From Termitomyces sp. T153 (lineage: Eukaryota > Basidiomycota > Agaricomycetes > Agaricales > Lyophyllaceae): DNA of 64,000 nt. Every line of letters begins with the position of its first letter. Positions within the stretch are counted from its first letter, which is position 1. The position numbers and the translations under genes are program-made. The notes beneath the pieces were generated by a model. That model worked only from the letters and a program-made list of their open reading frames with translations, had not been told where the DNA came from and made no database searches. This document shows, one piece after another, positions 44,028 to 57,351 of the stretch. The stretch is from contig JACKQL020000002.1 in assembly GCA_018296165.2 (NCBI GenBank), positions 1,488,001 to 1,552,000 of the forward strand, written 5' to 3'.

Positions 44028-46004
44028 ATGGTCAAGTCCCATGATGGAATGCCGTACTGCCGAGATGTGCACATGGACACCGCAAGGTCGAACCTGGGCG
44101 ATGGCTACGTTGATGTCCAGATGGGCACAGCAAAGGGGTTGCCGCTAGTGGACAGTAACGATATCACGATGGACACGGCGAGAGCGAAGACGACACTGAG
44201 GCAGGCCGGTGTACAAAAGGTTTGGGAGAAGGAACTGCTGGAGAGTACGGAGGTCAGGAGGAAGGCGACGGTGGCCCAGCTGTGTGAGTTTGCCTTGCTT
44301 CGCCTTGCGTGGGTCTCCCATCCGCTCTCCCAGATTTCTTGGATTACTATTTCCAGACGCTGGGATACCTCGCCGCGCGTAAGGAGCGCCGTGCACGATT
44401 TGATGCGGACACCAGGGCCCGCGATTTAAAAGCCGTGGAGTATGCCAAGGAGTTCAAGAGCTATTGTGGTCGCGAACGCGTGTTGCTCCGCAGAAGGCGT
44501 ACGAAGCTCAAGGTTGACCAGTTCCATATTATTGCACAGGTCGGGCAGGGTGGATATGGTGAAGTCTTCCTGGCACGCAAGCAGGATTCGGGCGAAGTCT
44601 GCGCACTCAAGAAGATGAGAAAGAGGACTCTGCATAAGATGGATGAGGTGCGTTCTTTCCAGTTTACTGGGTGCAAGTGAAGGCTGACGCAACGCGCGCG
44701 ATGTAGATTAGGCATGTACTCGTTGAGCGTGATATCCTAACGGCGACCAAGACCCCTTGGCTTGTGCGGCTGCTCTATGCGTTCCAGGACCCTGAACATG
44801 TGTACCTCGCAATGGAATATGTTCCAGGTGGAGACTTTCGTACACTCCTCAACAACTCGGGTGTCCTGAAAGAGGAACACGCGAGGTTTTATATCAGTGA
44901 GATGTTTGCTGCAGTGACGGAACTGCATAAGCTTGGGTATATCCATCGTGATCTGAAGCCTGAGGTGCGCCATGTTACCTCTGTGCGTCGACGGAACTAA
45001 TCAAATTGTGTGTATGTAGAATTTTTTAGTGGATGGGACTGGTCATGTTAAATTGACTGATTTTGGGCTTGCGACAGGTGCGCTAAATCCCAAAAGGATC
45101 GAGTCGCTTAAGATCAAGGTTTGAACAATTATTTTGATTGTGGGGTTGCTATGCACTATTACATAGCTTACTTGTTTACTTTCAGCTCGACAAAGTGAAA
45201 GACCATCAAATTATACATCGATCGACGATAGAACGCCGTTCGATCTACCGATCTATTCGTAATGAAGACGCTCGATATGCAGACTCTATCGTCGGTTCGC
45301 CCGACTATATGGTGAGTTTTATTGAACCTACCTATCATATTCCTTATCTCCTTTTGCAGGCCCCAGAAGTCCTCCGCGGAAAGCCGTATACTTACTCTGT
45401 GGACTACTGGTCACTTGGGTGTATCCTATTCGAGTTCTTGGCTGGATTCCCGCCATTTAGCGGGAGCACACCTGAAGAAACATGGACGAATTTGAAGAAT
45501 TGGACAAAGGTGCTCACCAGGCCGGAGTACGACAAACCTGAAGACCTTATTTTCAATCTCTCAGACCTCGCATGGGACGCTGTAACTCGGTGAGTATAAT
45601 CGGGGAATCATGTCGTTAATCATGTCGTGAAGTCTTGAACTTTTTGCAGCCTTATCTCCCATGCGAGCATCCGTTATTCGACTCTAGCTCAGGTGAGGAG
45701 CCACCCATTCTTCGGCAAGGCAAGATGGGAGGATCTACGCTCAGTGCGCCCACCATTCGTCCCTGCTCTGGATTCGGAGATGGATACTGGGTACTATGAT
45801 GACTTTACAAATGTGGAGGATATGGAGAAGTATGCGGAAGTGAAAGAGAAGCAGAAGAATGTGGAGATGGTGAAGGAGAAGGACGAGGGCTTTGGGAGAG
45901 GCGTGTGGGTTGGGTTTACATTTGGGAAGAATGGAGTTGGGGCGGCTGCGAAGGCGCTTGGAGGTGCGGGGACGGATGATGGGGCGCTTGCGACGATTTT
46001 CTAG
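44028..46004 (+). CDS. DBF2: NDR-family kinase of the mitotic exit/septation network (DBF2/SID2 type)
   Basis: Seven exons. Before the kinase domain is the MOB1-binding segment FLDYYFQTLGYLAARKERR. The kinase core has VGQGGYGEVFLAR, the lysine in CALKKM, HRDLKPENFLVD, DFGLATG, the long insert before the T-loop, and ADSIVGSPDYM with APEVL in the next exon. After the catalytic domain the hydrophobic motif VGFTFGK contains the Thr phosphorylated in the family. N-terminal 90 residues are unusual (two MDTARSN/MDTARAK repeats) and probably regulatory. Known role: activated by Mob1 to drive mitotic exit and septum formation. Confidence 0.93.
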
Positions 46005-46606
46005 GGAGTAGGACTTCTAGATGGAGTTTTGAGTCCTGACATCACATGCCTTTGTTTTAATGGACATAGTGATCAAGGGTATTTGATATGTCCTCAAATG
46101 AGAAAATCGAACCTATATGTGTAATACAGCTTGCGAGCCTCCAACGAATGGTGTCGTCAAGACAAGTATATTTCAGTCTGAGCAAAGGATGAGCAACAAT
46201 TTAATACACCAAGTAACAAAATAAGCTAATAGGGCTCTAGAGTAAAGTTATGTCTCATGGTAAGATTGTCCCTGAGATGACAAGATCAAGATATACCGAA
46301 TGGCGAAATGTTCAAGAATTAAAAGGGGATATGGGAAGAGAGGCTCGACCAAATGGAAAAACGGAGAGGGAAAGGGGCTAGAAGCGCTTAATTAGGCGAA
46401 AATACAAGAAATTTATATGGGCTGTTGTATAAACGAAGATGAATGTGAATGTGAAGCATCACTTGACTGTTAGACGCGACGTGATATAAGGCGTGAGATG
46501 GCATCAGGGAAGAGCGCTATGGGAGGGCGTTGAGTACCGGGAGCGTGGGACACAGAGAGAACATACATACAGTGATCAAATCTGCCACTTTGGGAAGAGT
46601 GTGTGG
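46005..46606. other. 3' flanks between the DBF2-like kinase and the uncharacterised gene
   Basis: AT-rich sequence with no exon recognised. Confidence 0.4.
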
Positions 46607-47594
46607 TCACCTGCGAGCTGGGATACGGATGACATTCCGACCAGCTCCATCTTGGAATACCTGTTTAAGAATGTCAGTCTCTGTATTTCGGAGAGACAAC
46701 TGGATATAACACACCCTCATGCGTTTATCAGACATGTCGTCATTGTAATTAGTCTCATGTATCTCCATGGATTTGCGCTTGATGCGAATCATCAAAGGAA
46801 GAGTCTCTTCAACGTCGGGCTAATTGAAAGTATGTCAAAATTAAGGCAGATAGAAACTTCAAATATGAGATACATACAGGTGTCACAGGTCCAGCGAACG
46901 CAGAAGAAGATTCGGAGTTATCGCTATCAGATGACTCGGACCCGGCTTCAGATCCGGAGCTAGGAGAGATGCACACATCCATGCTGGAGTCTTCGGGGTA
47001 CTGCAAGTCCATATCCCAGGCAATGGCATCTTCATCGATGTGGACATCAAGGGGCTGCCACACCGCTGGTGGCTCACCTTGCTCAGTCGCACGGACGTCC
47101 CTCGAATCAATATCGGTTGCATCACGAGGAAAGAGATCACCGTCATCCGTTATAGCAGACCAGCGCGAGTGAACATTGACATGGCTTTTCTGACCAGAAG
47201 CAAGGGTAATCGAGGAATAATTTGATCCTGTGCTGAGAGCACTGGTTGTGCCATTGGGGGAGGTGATCGTCTGAACGACTGGGGGGATTGAACACGTCAA
47301 GGCAGGACGCTTCAGGGAGACGCTCGGTGGCTGAGGCCGTGTAACTTCAGGAGGAGTGACAACCTCGATAATGGGCAGCGGGATAAGGCTGACTTGTTTA
47401 TGAGGACAGTTGACGGCCGCAACTACGTCAATGGTCAAACCAAGGTTCTGAGCACGCGTTTTGGCATGGCCAGTGGGCGTAAATGAGGCGCGAATGCAAG
47501 AAGCGACATGGGTATAGTAGGCGTTGGAGCGGCGGAGGATGAGGATGAGGTTGCGGAGATGATGGGGTTGGAGAAGAGTGGTAGAAGAAGGCAT
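46607..47594 (-). CDS. uncharacterised Ser-rich protein
   Basis: I do not recognise this family. Start MPSSTTLLQPHHLRNLIL. The N-terminal 60 residues look folded (LILILRRSNAYYTHVASCI, RAQNLGLTIDVVAAVN). The middle is disordered, and an acidic segment ends in a run of Ser/Asp (SGSEAGSESSDSDNSESSS). An intron after VTP probably splices to PDVEETLPLMIRIKRKS, after which the 3' end is less certain (last exon ending RIPARR). Basic IKRK may act as a localisation signal. No domain could be assigned. Confidence 0.55.
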
Positions 47595-48739
47595 GGCAAA
47601 GCGAAAAAATTGAAGTTGATTAAGTTAACCGAAGTAAGATTGGTATGTCGCTGGCGAACAAGAATGGAAGAGATCGTCGAGAGTCGTAGCACGCGCGGCG
47701 TGATCAAGGGGAACGAAAAACCAGCCACAAAAAGACCTGGATGAAGAGAAAAGAGAGAGGAGATGTTGCAGTAGTTTGGCCCTTCACCTGGGCGATATTT
47801 TATGGAAAAATACACCTGGACCCACAGGCGCTGCGCCACGGAGGAGCCTGCGAAAGAAAAAAGACAATAAAGACAAGAACAAGAACAGCGGCAACTATTT
47901 CGTGGAGACGTCAGTTGCGCTGCCTCCCTTGTACTTTTTTGTTTTGTCGATCTTGCCATCAAGCTCCTTTTGGCGATGCTATTGTTTTCAAAGTTCTGTC
48001 GCGGAGCAATAACGATTTTCGGTTCCTTTTTCGTCCTGCTATCACATGTGCCGCCAGCGCTGAACGTTTGAACGACGGCCTTCATCCCAAAAACGTACGG
48101 ATACACGTAAGCTCTCCGGCTCTTCTAGAGGTCGCTCACCTTCTACCTTGAATTGAAGTTACTTATGTTAGTAGTTGTGACCGTTATCTAGTGTGGCGAA
48201 CTATATCACTTCCACTAAACGCCTTTACCATTCCACGTGGACGTGAGTGAGATGATATCTTGAAGTTGAAGTAATTTAAATCTTGATCTTTTTCGAAACT
48301 GGCGAAGGGCGTTATCTAATCAACTCCTTGATCGTTGCTGCCTTGAACATGGTTCCACAAGACAAGTACTAGTTCTCTTGTGGACATTTGTAAAGTTGTC
48401 TTCAGCTGGCCCTAAGGCCTAATCACAGGCACCTTGTCAGATGTTAATTGTGCTTGAAACAGCTGACAATGCAAAAACCTCATGACGACCCACAAATTCA
48501 AAAGTCCATGATGACAAATGATCGATAAGTGCGGAATTGACATCCAAGGCAGAATACAAGGCCAATGTCATTGCATCTTTGAGTGGCGAACCTACGAGCT
48601 TCTAGGAGGAGGTTCGAGATGAACTGTCCAATGTCAATGATAGATGTGGGTATCATACCCCAACTGTTGCAGCCACTCCCATCAAAATCTATCAGTTGGT
48701 ATAAAAGTAGGCCTCTTTGTCAAGGTTTACTATGATTAC
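47595..48739. other. intergenic region
   Basis: It contains A/G-rich stretches (GAGAAAAGAGAGAGG near 47745). No supported exon. Confidence 0.4.
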
Positions 48740-49770
48740 AGGTTGATGTCCGTGTTTCCGTCAGTGCTCAAAATGCTGTCGACGTCACGGTCAAAGAAGT
48801 TCGATCGCCTCGATTCAGATATCACAATTCATGGTGAGGCCTCTGCCGGCATGTCTCTTGTATCTGAAATAATTAATGGAGGTTTGTGAAGTCCAACAAT
48901 GCCGGTGAGTTGGAACGCACATGATGAGAATTGCCCCGAGGCTGATAAATTGATATCGTTCGCAGGAATTATGCACCCTGAAGATGATGCCTCTTAACAC
49001 AGAAGAGCGCCTCTGCGACCTCTACAGATCAACATCAAGGGTGTCTCGTGAGGACGTAAGTATGTCATACTCGCCATGCGCAATAATCCAACAAGCGAGT
49101 CCAAGGGACGTGAGCTTCGTGGCGATGATGGGACTCGACGCGACTCCTCAATTAGCATGTGCATTTTTTCTGCGATTTTCTAGAAAATTAGCTGACGCAG
49201 ATTGTCCTACTAATTAGTATACAGATACCGCTTCCAAGGTACGTTCAGCAACACAGTACGAATCGTGACACTTTTAAATCTAAATCGCTCCTTCGTAGGG
49301 TAGCGTTCTTGCAATGACCCGCGAACTTGCGATGGTCCATGCCAAAGAAAGCAAGTCTCTCTCCGTGAGTAATGGAACGGGATCTGGAGATTCCTGGGAT
49401 TCTTTTAACACTTTTCTTGTCATTTTCAGGGGATCAGTGAAAGCTTTCTAAGTATCCATACAAAGCCTTCTCCAGTTTCGTCTTACCTCATGACTTCATC
49501 TAGCTCTTCTACCTGATGGATTTCTTCAACACTGAGGTAGACTAACCCACCACCCTTGGGCCAATTCAAAGAGGCCATTTGAGTTCGCTAAGGCTACCCT
49601 CTTCCGTGTGTCCTGTCTTCTAGCTCACAGTTGCGCGGCCAGTGATGACAGCAGTTAAATGATGGTACGTCTAGACCTTCTCTTCACGCGCTAGAACGAG
49701 TCTGACGTGATTCTCGACGTGCAGGACACCAACTTCAAGGTTGATGATGGCCCAGGCTCAGATCTATATA
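48740..49770 (+). pseudogene. relic of a short-chain dehydrogenase/reductase gene
   Basis: Separated pieces look like SDR motifs. DTASKGSVLAMTRELAMVHAKE (shown in two parts: ASKGSVLAMT and RELAMVHAKE) at about 49230-49350 matches the YxxxK helix and following segment, with the tyrosine replaced by Asp-Thr. TNFKVDDGPGSDLY at about 49728-49770 resembles the C-terminal G-T-DFxVDGG motif. VSAQNAVDVTVKEV near 48755 may be the cofactor-proximal helix. The pieces are in different frames with stops between them and no clear set of splice sites, so this is read as a decayed gene. Confidence 0.55.
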
Positions 49771-50608
49771 CCTTCAATAAAGTACAAGATAGGAGAATAG
49801 TAACAGTACTAGTTTCCTGCTGGCCAGAGGTGTTACCTGGGAGTACACCTTCATTGTCCATTCGATCTATCACCTGATGGATTTGTAGGAATTCATTTGC
49901 TCGAGCTCTCCAGCCTTCTGGGACGCTCGCTGCATGTACAGGCCAAATTGACGAACGCGATAGCCAACAACCAATGCAAACATTCCTTTTCTATATCTCG
50001 CCGAATTCAACCTTTTCCCCTTGTTTTAAATCAACCGTGACGTCGCAACAATTACGAACTTGTCTCGGTTTGTCAAATTCTATTCAGTTGAAATCGGTCC
50101 CCATTAAATTAGTATTTGTGGATCGTTTCAATCTCTGCGCGGAACCTTCGTATCTCCTGCACTAAACCTTCCTGGCTTAATTCTCGCACCTACTATCGTA
50201 ATATCTAATTCTTCGCGGAGTTTTCTAACTATCAGACGCTAATTTCTAGTTCGAAGACCTGACTCTGACTTTCCATGCCACTGCAACCCAACAGAGCATG
50301 AAACAAGATGGAGCATCAGACGTTAATAGGCAGGCTCAGAACATGATACAAGATGGAGTATCAGACGTTAATAGGCAGGCTTCCGTTTCACCTGGTACCT
50401 GTCAAGTATTTCACGAGTATTTCTGCATGAGAATACTCCTAATACATCATATAAAAAATCTCTATGATCTGATTCAAGTTTAGAATCAAATCACGCACAT
50501 TAAATAGTAATCAAACCACATTCTGGGTGATCTGCCACCACGAAATCACCCACTGTGGTTCTCAACCTCACAGAGATACAAGGTCAACAACTGAATCCGT
50601 TAGCACCC
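49771..50608. other. gene-poor region
   Basis: No exon recognised apart from the 42-bp tandem repeat listed separately. Confidence 0.4.
50301..50382. repeat. two tandem copies of a roughly 42-bp unit
   Basis: The unit contains ACAAGATGGAG[C/T]ATCAGACG and TTAATAGGCAGGCT. The two copies differ at a few bases and are in frame with each other in one reading (QDG-SDVNRQA). It is not part of a gene that I recognise. Confidence 0.75.
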
Positions 50609-51809
50609 ATGGCTTTCTTGTCTCCGGATATCGAACGACTATCGCTGCGTATGTGATGGTAGGATCTGTCGGTGTGAGTTTCCAGTTTTCTGTAGATCAT
50701 GGTTATCGCTGATCTAGCTCTGGTCTTGGCTTATAGGCTTTACTCTGGGATGTTCTAATTCATGTCGACAGTGATTATAAATTGCGATTCAAACATAAGA
50801 TTAGTAGACCAACTATGGTATACTTCCTTTCGAGGTAAGGCTTTACATGTCTACGCCTTTGTCTTCGTTATGACAGTGAACTTCCCTTCACAGAGTAGGT
50901 GTTCTGGTTGACGTTCTCATGAACGTCATCTTTCAAAGTGAGTATCACCAGCCGCTTATCGTGGTTGCTTGTTATTCGTAGTCGTTCAGCTGCGGCGCTA
51001 CCGAATTGCCAAGTGATAGGAAAGACTGTCCGTATCATATACCACATCGCATTCTCGTCGACAGCTTTCCTCTTCTTCCTTCGCGTCCGCGCAGTTTTAA
51101 GCAAAACAAATTTATTGTGGCATTTTTCGCAATTCTGTGGCTAGGAGTCCTCGGCGGCTTTCTAACTGTTGCCTTGGTGGGCAATGCAGTGCACCTTGGC
51201 CCTACACGTTGCTGTAGTGCCACAAGACTCGAACCGTACGCGAGTGCTGCCCCGATCACCTTCGCGGTCAACGATACATCTGTGTTCTTGGCCATATCGT
51301 GGCGACTTTTGTCAACTGAGATTTTTGATCGTGGACGTGGTAATTTCAGTATAAAGTCCATACTGCTGGGCAAATATCTTCCCACCTTCTCCAGAGCCCT
51401 ACTTCAGGATGGACAAGTTTATTATTTGTAAGTCTGCTTTCCCCGATGCTCCATCAATTACTTACGCACCAAACTCAGGGTATCAGTAACCAGCAATATA
51501 GTGGTCGCCGTCATTACCTGGGTGGGAGATGGTCTTATTATCATGATGTTCGCCGTCTTTAATGTCGTGTTGACGAACATGATGGCGTGCCGAGTATTCC
51601 GTCACACCAAGATTAGTAATTTCAGAGAGGAGACAATCTCTACGCGATGCCTAGCATCTCAGCTTGGGCACCTTGCCTCGAAGCTGGAAAAGAGCCTAGG
51701 AATCGGAAGCTACCACTTCACTTTGTGTCTTTCCGAGCAACAGAGAGCGAGAACGAGGCCGATGATTCGAACGCGGATTGGCGTGAGCGAGAATCTGATT
51801 TGGCGATAA
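50609..51809 (+). pseudogene. frameshifted seven-helix membrane protein of a mushroom-expanded family
   Basis: Exons splice as MAFLSPDIERLSL, then LLWDVLIHVDSDYKLRFKHK, then VGVLVDVLMNVIFQ, then AALPNCQVIGKT and AFSSTAFLFFLRVRAV. A one-base deletion in an A-run at about 51102-51108 changes frame. The rest (NKFIVAFFAILWLG, LEPYASAAPITFAVND, SRALLQDGQVYYL, MMACRVFR) is typical of the family. Known members are multi-pass integral membrane proteins of unknown role, very numerous in agaricomycetes. The break could also be a sequence error, because it sits in a homopolymer. Confidence 0.7.
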
Positions 51810-53182
51810 GAGGGGAAGTAAGAAGGGGGCCGACAACGCTCTAACGAAGAAAGCCTCGAGTCACGAGCTCGAGGAGATATCGGCACTCTTCATGCGGCCG
51901 CTGTGGCATCAACATATTGAATGACATATTATACTTAGAGCTTCTCCAAATGTCTCCGTTATCCTGGGTCATCGGGCTCGCTTCTTGCTTACTTATTACT
52001 AAGAAGCTCTTTAATTCCCTGATTTGTCAAGGCCCCGCGGACCGGAAGCAGACCAGTTATCATGACCGATACGGTCACCTCGGAACATTGTCTTTCCACT
52101 TGCGCACATACTCTTAAAGACCATACCAAGACGACATCTCCCGTTCTGTGAGAGGTTGATTATGTAAGCCTAACGAGGATCGTGGAGCAAAGTTACTAAT
52201 CCAGATTTGGATTATGATCGTCCTCCTTCGCAATGGTAAATGAACTTCAAATGTTGGCTTAAGTTTCTCCATCTTTCGACATACGACAATTGCAACATGT
52301 GCTGCCTTGATCTACATAGTAACTCCAGAATAAAAAATTATAACCAGTGCGCTGCGCCCATGAATTTGAGGTTCTACCTATATCATGGATTCCACTCATC
52401 CTTCGAAGGCATGATTTAAATTTGCCACTTCTGTAGGTATACCTCTGTTCCTTGTCAAGCCACTCGGCCTCTTCATGTATACCACGACTTCGGAGTGAAA
52501 GTTGAAGGCTGCTTACTATACGATCATCTAACTTCTCACAAATGACAAAAAGATCTCAACCGATTAGTTGCTTTGTCGACGACAAGTCGACACTATGTGG
52601 TATACGGATAAATAAAAGAAGAGTGTTTTATCAGCTATCTTGTTTCAAGACCTCTTTGACGCGTTGGCTATTCTCAGTATATTCTTTCAAACCAGATGAA
52701 AACCCAGTCTTTGAGAAATTAATGCCTCATCCAGACATGTTGTATAATCTGAAAGTCACTAAAGGCTACCGAGATGACCAGGGTTGGATCAGGTTCGTAA
52801 GTACATAAACCTATTCCAGTGGGCTATAGTTATACATACATATTAGACTTTCTAAATGAAGTGCGAAGGGGGTCTCTCGCGACAGCCTCAAACAACTCCT
52901 GTCTTGAGTACGCTTGATACAATCATATACCTAGCCAATAATCTAGATTGGCGGCTCAGCGTACGACGTTACTTCTTTCCCTTCTAATACACGCCTGAAG
53001 ATAACGCGAAATATCTTCTGATGGAATTGGTTGATTTATATTCCTCCCACCGAGTACATACAAGATCCTATACGTGAATCGACTGTGTTATACAATTGCA
53101 AACATGTGGGGTATAGTTGAGTTAATACAAATGCAAAGCTAGGCTTCAGAACGGAAAAGTATGGAAAGCACTGAACCAGAGA
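51810..53182. other. gene-poor region
   Basis: A short open frame at 52542-52808 (MTKRSQPISCF) has no recognisable motif. Nothing else was seen. Confidence 0.4.
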
Positions 53183-54496
53183 TCACTTGAGATCTCCACT
53201 TGGTCTGAGTGAATCCTTGGGCCGATGCTTCACAATCCAGGGGTGGGTGAGAACAAGGGGAAGGGAGAGACGACGTTGAGGGTTATATTGAAGGAGCTGT
53301 AATACACAGTAAGTGGAGCAATGGAAGCAATATAAAGGAAGATCAAGACCTTGGCAATGAGGTCTTTTACTTCTGCACTTAACGCTGCAGGGAATTTGAG
53401 GTCCACTTTGGCAATGCGTCTGTAGGTGTCTAAACGAAGATGAATAAACAATTAAAGTTTTGGTCGAGAGAAAGGTAATCACTGGAAACGCTGTTTCGGT
53501 CTTCAAAGGGTGGGTTACCAATGAGAAATTCGTAAGTTAGTACACCCAACGCCCACAAGTCGACTTCCTTGGTGTGCTCTCGGCCCTCAACCATCTCTGG
53601 AGGCAGATAGTCCAGCGTCCCGCACAGTGTCATTCGTCTGTTGCCTGGTGCATGGACACTCCAACCAAAGTCTGCAATTTTAAGCTCGCCATTGATGCCT
53701 AATAGCAGGTTCTCGGGTTTAATATCACGGTGAATGACGTGCTTTCCATGAAGGTAATCTAGTGCGTCCGCCATTTGATCGATATAACGCGCACTGCGGC
53801 GCTCAGAAAAACAGCCGTGTTTGCTGAGCTGCCTATATAGTTCTCCCTTCCCAGCAAACTCGAGCATAAGAAAAATGCGTTTCGTATCATGGAAGTACCC
53901 GTATAGGCGGAGGATGTTGGGATGGCGCAGGTTCTGTTGAATCTCAATCTCGCGCCGGATTTGCCTCTCGACTTTGTTGTGCACGATTTCGGATTTATAG
54001 AGGGTTTTGAGGGCGAGGATATATCTAGGCTCTGCTTTGGTACGGACCATGTAGACTCGCCCGAATTTACCCTTGCCAAGGGGCCGGCCCATGTCAAAGT
54101 CGGACAAGTGCCATTCTTTCGTGGGATATTTTCTGGAACACGATAAGGTGAAGGTTAGTGGACATTTGAAGATACAGACCTTGATGCGCTGGAGTCTAGT
54201 GCAAGCTCCTCGGCGGCTTCGCCGTAGACTACTTGGCCGCGCTTCTCATCGTCGATCTCAAGACCACCATCATATCGTCCAATATCTACTGGCGGCTGAG
54301 CTTTTGTAGCGGTTGACAAAGGTTGCTTGACTGGATGGCGGAGAGAGGAGGGGCCATGCGGTGGTTTGGCTGAAATGCCAAATTTAGGTAATAACTTGGG
54401 CTGACTGGCAGACTTTAAACTCGAAGGTGTGAAAGGCTTCTTGGAAGCGAGCTCGAGAGCCTCGAACTGGCGGGTTATCGAGTTCACCGTTGCCAT
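53183..54496 (-). CDS. IPL1: Aurora (Ipl1/AurB-type) kinase
   Basis: Four exons; start [14 protein letters not shown] at 54496. A non-catalytic N-terminus of about 110 residues precedes the kinase domain: [13 protein letters not shown], lysine in [40 protein letters not shown] and LPPEMVEG. The W in DFGW and the RRMTLCGT activation loop mark Aurora rather than Polo or PKA. A last intron splits the tail (VKDLIAKVL / [10 protein letters not shown]), which ends [12 protein letters not shown]. Known role: chromosome bi-orientation and spindle control with the INCENP/Sli15 partner. Confidence 0.92.
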
Positions 54497-55097
54497 CGTT
54501 GCAGTCGCGTGCAAACCTGTCTTCAGTTCATTTTCGCGTCGGCGTCACGTGGCCATGCTCGCAATAATATTGAACTCCGTATACTCAAGGTATACTTACG
54601 GCTACTCTGTTGAGTTTCGTCTGTCAAATTCTCTTCGATCTGTCAATGCCAGTCAAACCTCTATCCCAATGATTCCGTCAACTAGCTAAAGCACAAAAAT
54701 ATATGACCTCAGAATATCTCCCTCTATTCCTTTTCTTGGTTGGCTTTCTAGGCTTTGAAAGGTTCCCTATGAGTTCTGCCACTACGAAGGTACCCCCTCA
54801 CACGGCAATCCGGGCCATATGAGCCTCGAAATGTCCACTCCGCAGACAACACGACGATTATTAACTACATCAGAATCCCGAACCTTCTATAGATAGGGCA
54901 TATTAAACTCTGCCCTACTCAATCGGAGCCAGATCAGGTGCCCACCGGACTAATATCCAGTTGAAGTACTATAACTCGCAGGCTTTTCGTCATCCCCTCT
55001 TTATTCTCTTTCCCCCTTCTCGCGCACCCCGTTGCAAAGCATTGGTGCGCTTCCCACCGTCTCGGTCGCGGTTCCATTAGTGCCTTTGTTCGTTACA
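54497..55097. other. divergent region between the Aurora kinase gene and the first UNC93-like gene
   Basis: About 600 bp, with a C/T-rich leader just before 55098. No exon recognised. Confidence 0.4.
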
Positions 55098-57351
55098 ATG
55101 ACGGGTACCTTGGATAGCGGCGCGTCTGAAAAAAGTTACGACACAGGAAATATGCACAACGCAAGCAGCGATGATGGATATCCTAACAAACACGAACGTA
55201 CCAGCGTAATTTTCCCTCAACCAACAGGTGTGAAGGGATTATGGTATCATCCACTAACTCAGGTCGGTATATTGACTTCAGTCAATTCAATGTACTTCCT
55301 CGATGAATAGGCCGTCCTTCTTGGTTTTGTTTGCTTCATGTGTCCTGGTATGTACCAACATTTACAATGGTCATTCAACACACCAAAATACACTCACAGG
55401 CCTCTTCAACGCGTTGAATGGGCTCGGAGCTGGGGGCCAGGTAGATTCTACCACAAGTGCCAACGCCAACTCAACAGTGTATGCGACCTTTGCAGTTGGT
55501 GCCTTCTTCGCCGGGTATGTTAGTGTATTGATTGCACGTAACCTACTGTCGAATCCGACGCTACTCCTCATCTCCTGATTCTTCCATTGCTCCACAGATC
55601 AGTCACTAACAAAATTGGGGCAAAACGTGCCCTCCTGCTCGGGAGCACGGGCTACGCACTGTACATCGGGTCTTTCCTGTACGTAAGTCCTACTCTGTAG
55701 TCTTTTCTACATTCATAGATGTCTTCCATTCGCCCAGCGTGGTCAATATCCATCCCAAGGCAGGTGGATTTATCATCGCCGCCGGGGCATATCTTGGCTT
55801 CTGTGCCGGACTTTTGTGGACGGCTCAGGGATCCTTGATGCTTGCATACCCGACAGAATCACAGAAGGGTCTTTTTATCGGGGTGTTTTGGGCCATATTT
55901 AACCTCGGTGCGGTAGTTGGCGCGTCCGTCTCATTGGGAGAGAATTTCCATTCCAAGGTATTGTCAGTGTTCATGCATATCCACCTTTTCCCTTCTCCAG
56001 TTTCACGTGGATTCAAACGTATTTTTATCTGTGTAGGCAAACTCCGGTGAGCTCTCAATTGATGTCGTACCTAGGAAGTCATACTCACAAGGCCTGTATT
56101 TCTTCAGTCGGTAATGGCACTTATGTATGTTAGTTTCTCCCACGCTTTACATAGGTTCATCTCGTTCGTTCGTTTGAAGGTTGCCTTCCTGGTACTGACT
56201 CTCATCGGCGTACTCATTCCGTTGTTAATGGTGGATCCGAATACAATGGTTAGAACGGACGGTACCAAGGTTACAGCGCCGCGGCACCCTTCCTGGAAAC
56301 TAGAAATCTACGGCCTTTGGATAACACTCAAGACCGATCCGATGATCTTGTTCCTCTTTCCCATGTTCTTTGCCTCTAATTGGTTCTATACTTGGCGTGT
56401 GTCTGAGTTTTTGTACAATATTGTTGTGCTGACTTACTCAATTTCAGAATTCAACGAATATAACAACGCCTTATTCAATATACGAGCGAGGTCTCTCAAC
56501 AATCTAGTCTATTGGCTTGCCCAGATCATCGGCTCGATTTCGATAGGATTCCTTCTCGACCAACAGAACATCTCTCGTCGCACACGAGCCTTCTCTGGCT
56601 GGATAATTCTGTTTGTCATGGTTTTTGTTGTCCACATCTGGGCTTACTTTTACCAAAAGTATGCTCCTTCTAGAAGTATCAGACTATTAACCCCTTCTTC
56701 GATTGACAGGGGCTACACTCGAAAGTCGATTCCACCTGATGCGCAGAAAATGGATATCGATGATTCGGGATACACTGCAAAGATAATGTTATACATCTTA
56801 TGTGGCCTCCTCGACGCAATGTGGCAAACCACAGCATACTGGATCATGGGCGCGATGTCGAATGATCCTGCGAAATTGGCCCATTTTACTGGTTTCTGTC
56901 CGTGTGGCTCTTCTGTGATGCCGTAATGGAAGACTGGCTGATCATGCTTCTTGCAGATAAATCGTTTCAATCCGCGGGCGGCGCAGGTGTCTGGAGAGCT
57001 GATGCTGTCAAAACACCGTTCGTAAATTCTGAACCGATGGTTTTTCCTGACATATCTTCGTAGGTTCATGAATATGTTCATTTCTACTTGGGCACTTCTG
57101 GTTTCTGGTCTCGTTTTTGCCCTCCCTATGATTTTTCTACGTGTCAAGGAACACACTGACTATTCGGATGAAGTATTGTAAGCACATCCTCGTTCCGCGA
57201 TTGTTAAGAGTAATTTACCTTTTTCCGTAGGGCGCGGATGGACGACTCAGGACGTATTCACGTTGCGGCGGAAATGCAGGCACCGACACCGACAGGAGAT
57301 TCCGTGCGCGAAGTACGAACTATAAAGAGAGAACAGAGATCCTACCCATGA
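55098..57351 (+). CDS. UNC93-like major-facilitator membrane protein (tandem copy 1)
   Basis: About ten exons; start MTGTLDSGASEKSYD. Recognisable UNC93/DUF895 blocks: GVKGLWYHPLTQ, GFVCFMCPG, LFNALNGLGAGGQV, STVYATFAVGAFFAG, AGLLWTAQGSLMLAYPTE, FWAIFNLGAVVGASV, FASNWFYTW and AYWIMGAMSNDPAKLAHF, with about twelve hydrophobic segments in all. It ends with a charged tail (IKREQRSYP). The family is thought to transport or regulate transport of small solutes; the substrate is unknown. It is a paralogue of the gene at 58699. Confidence 0.88.
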
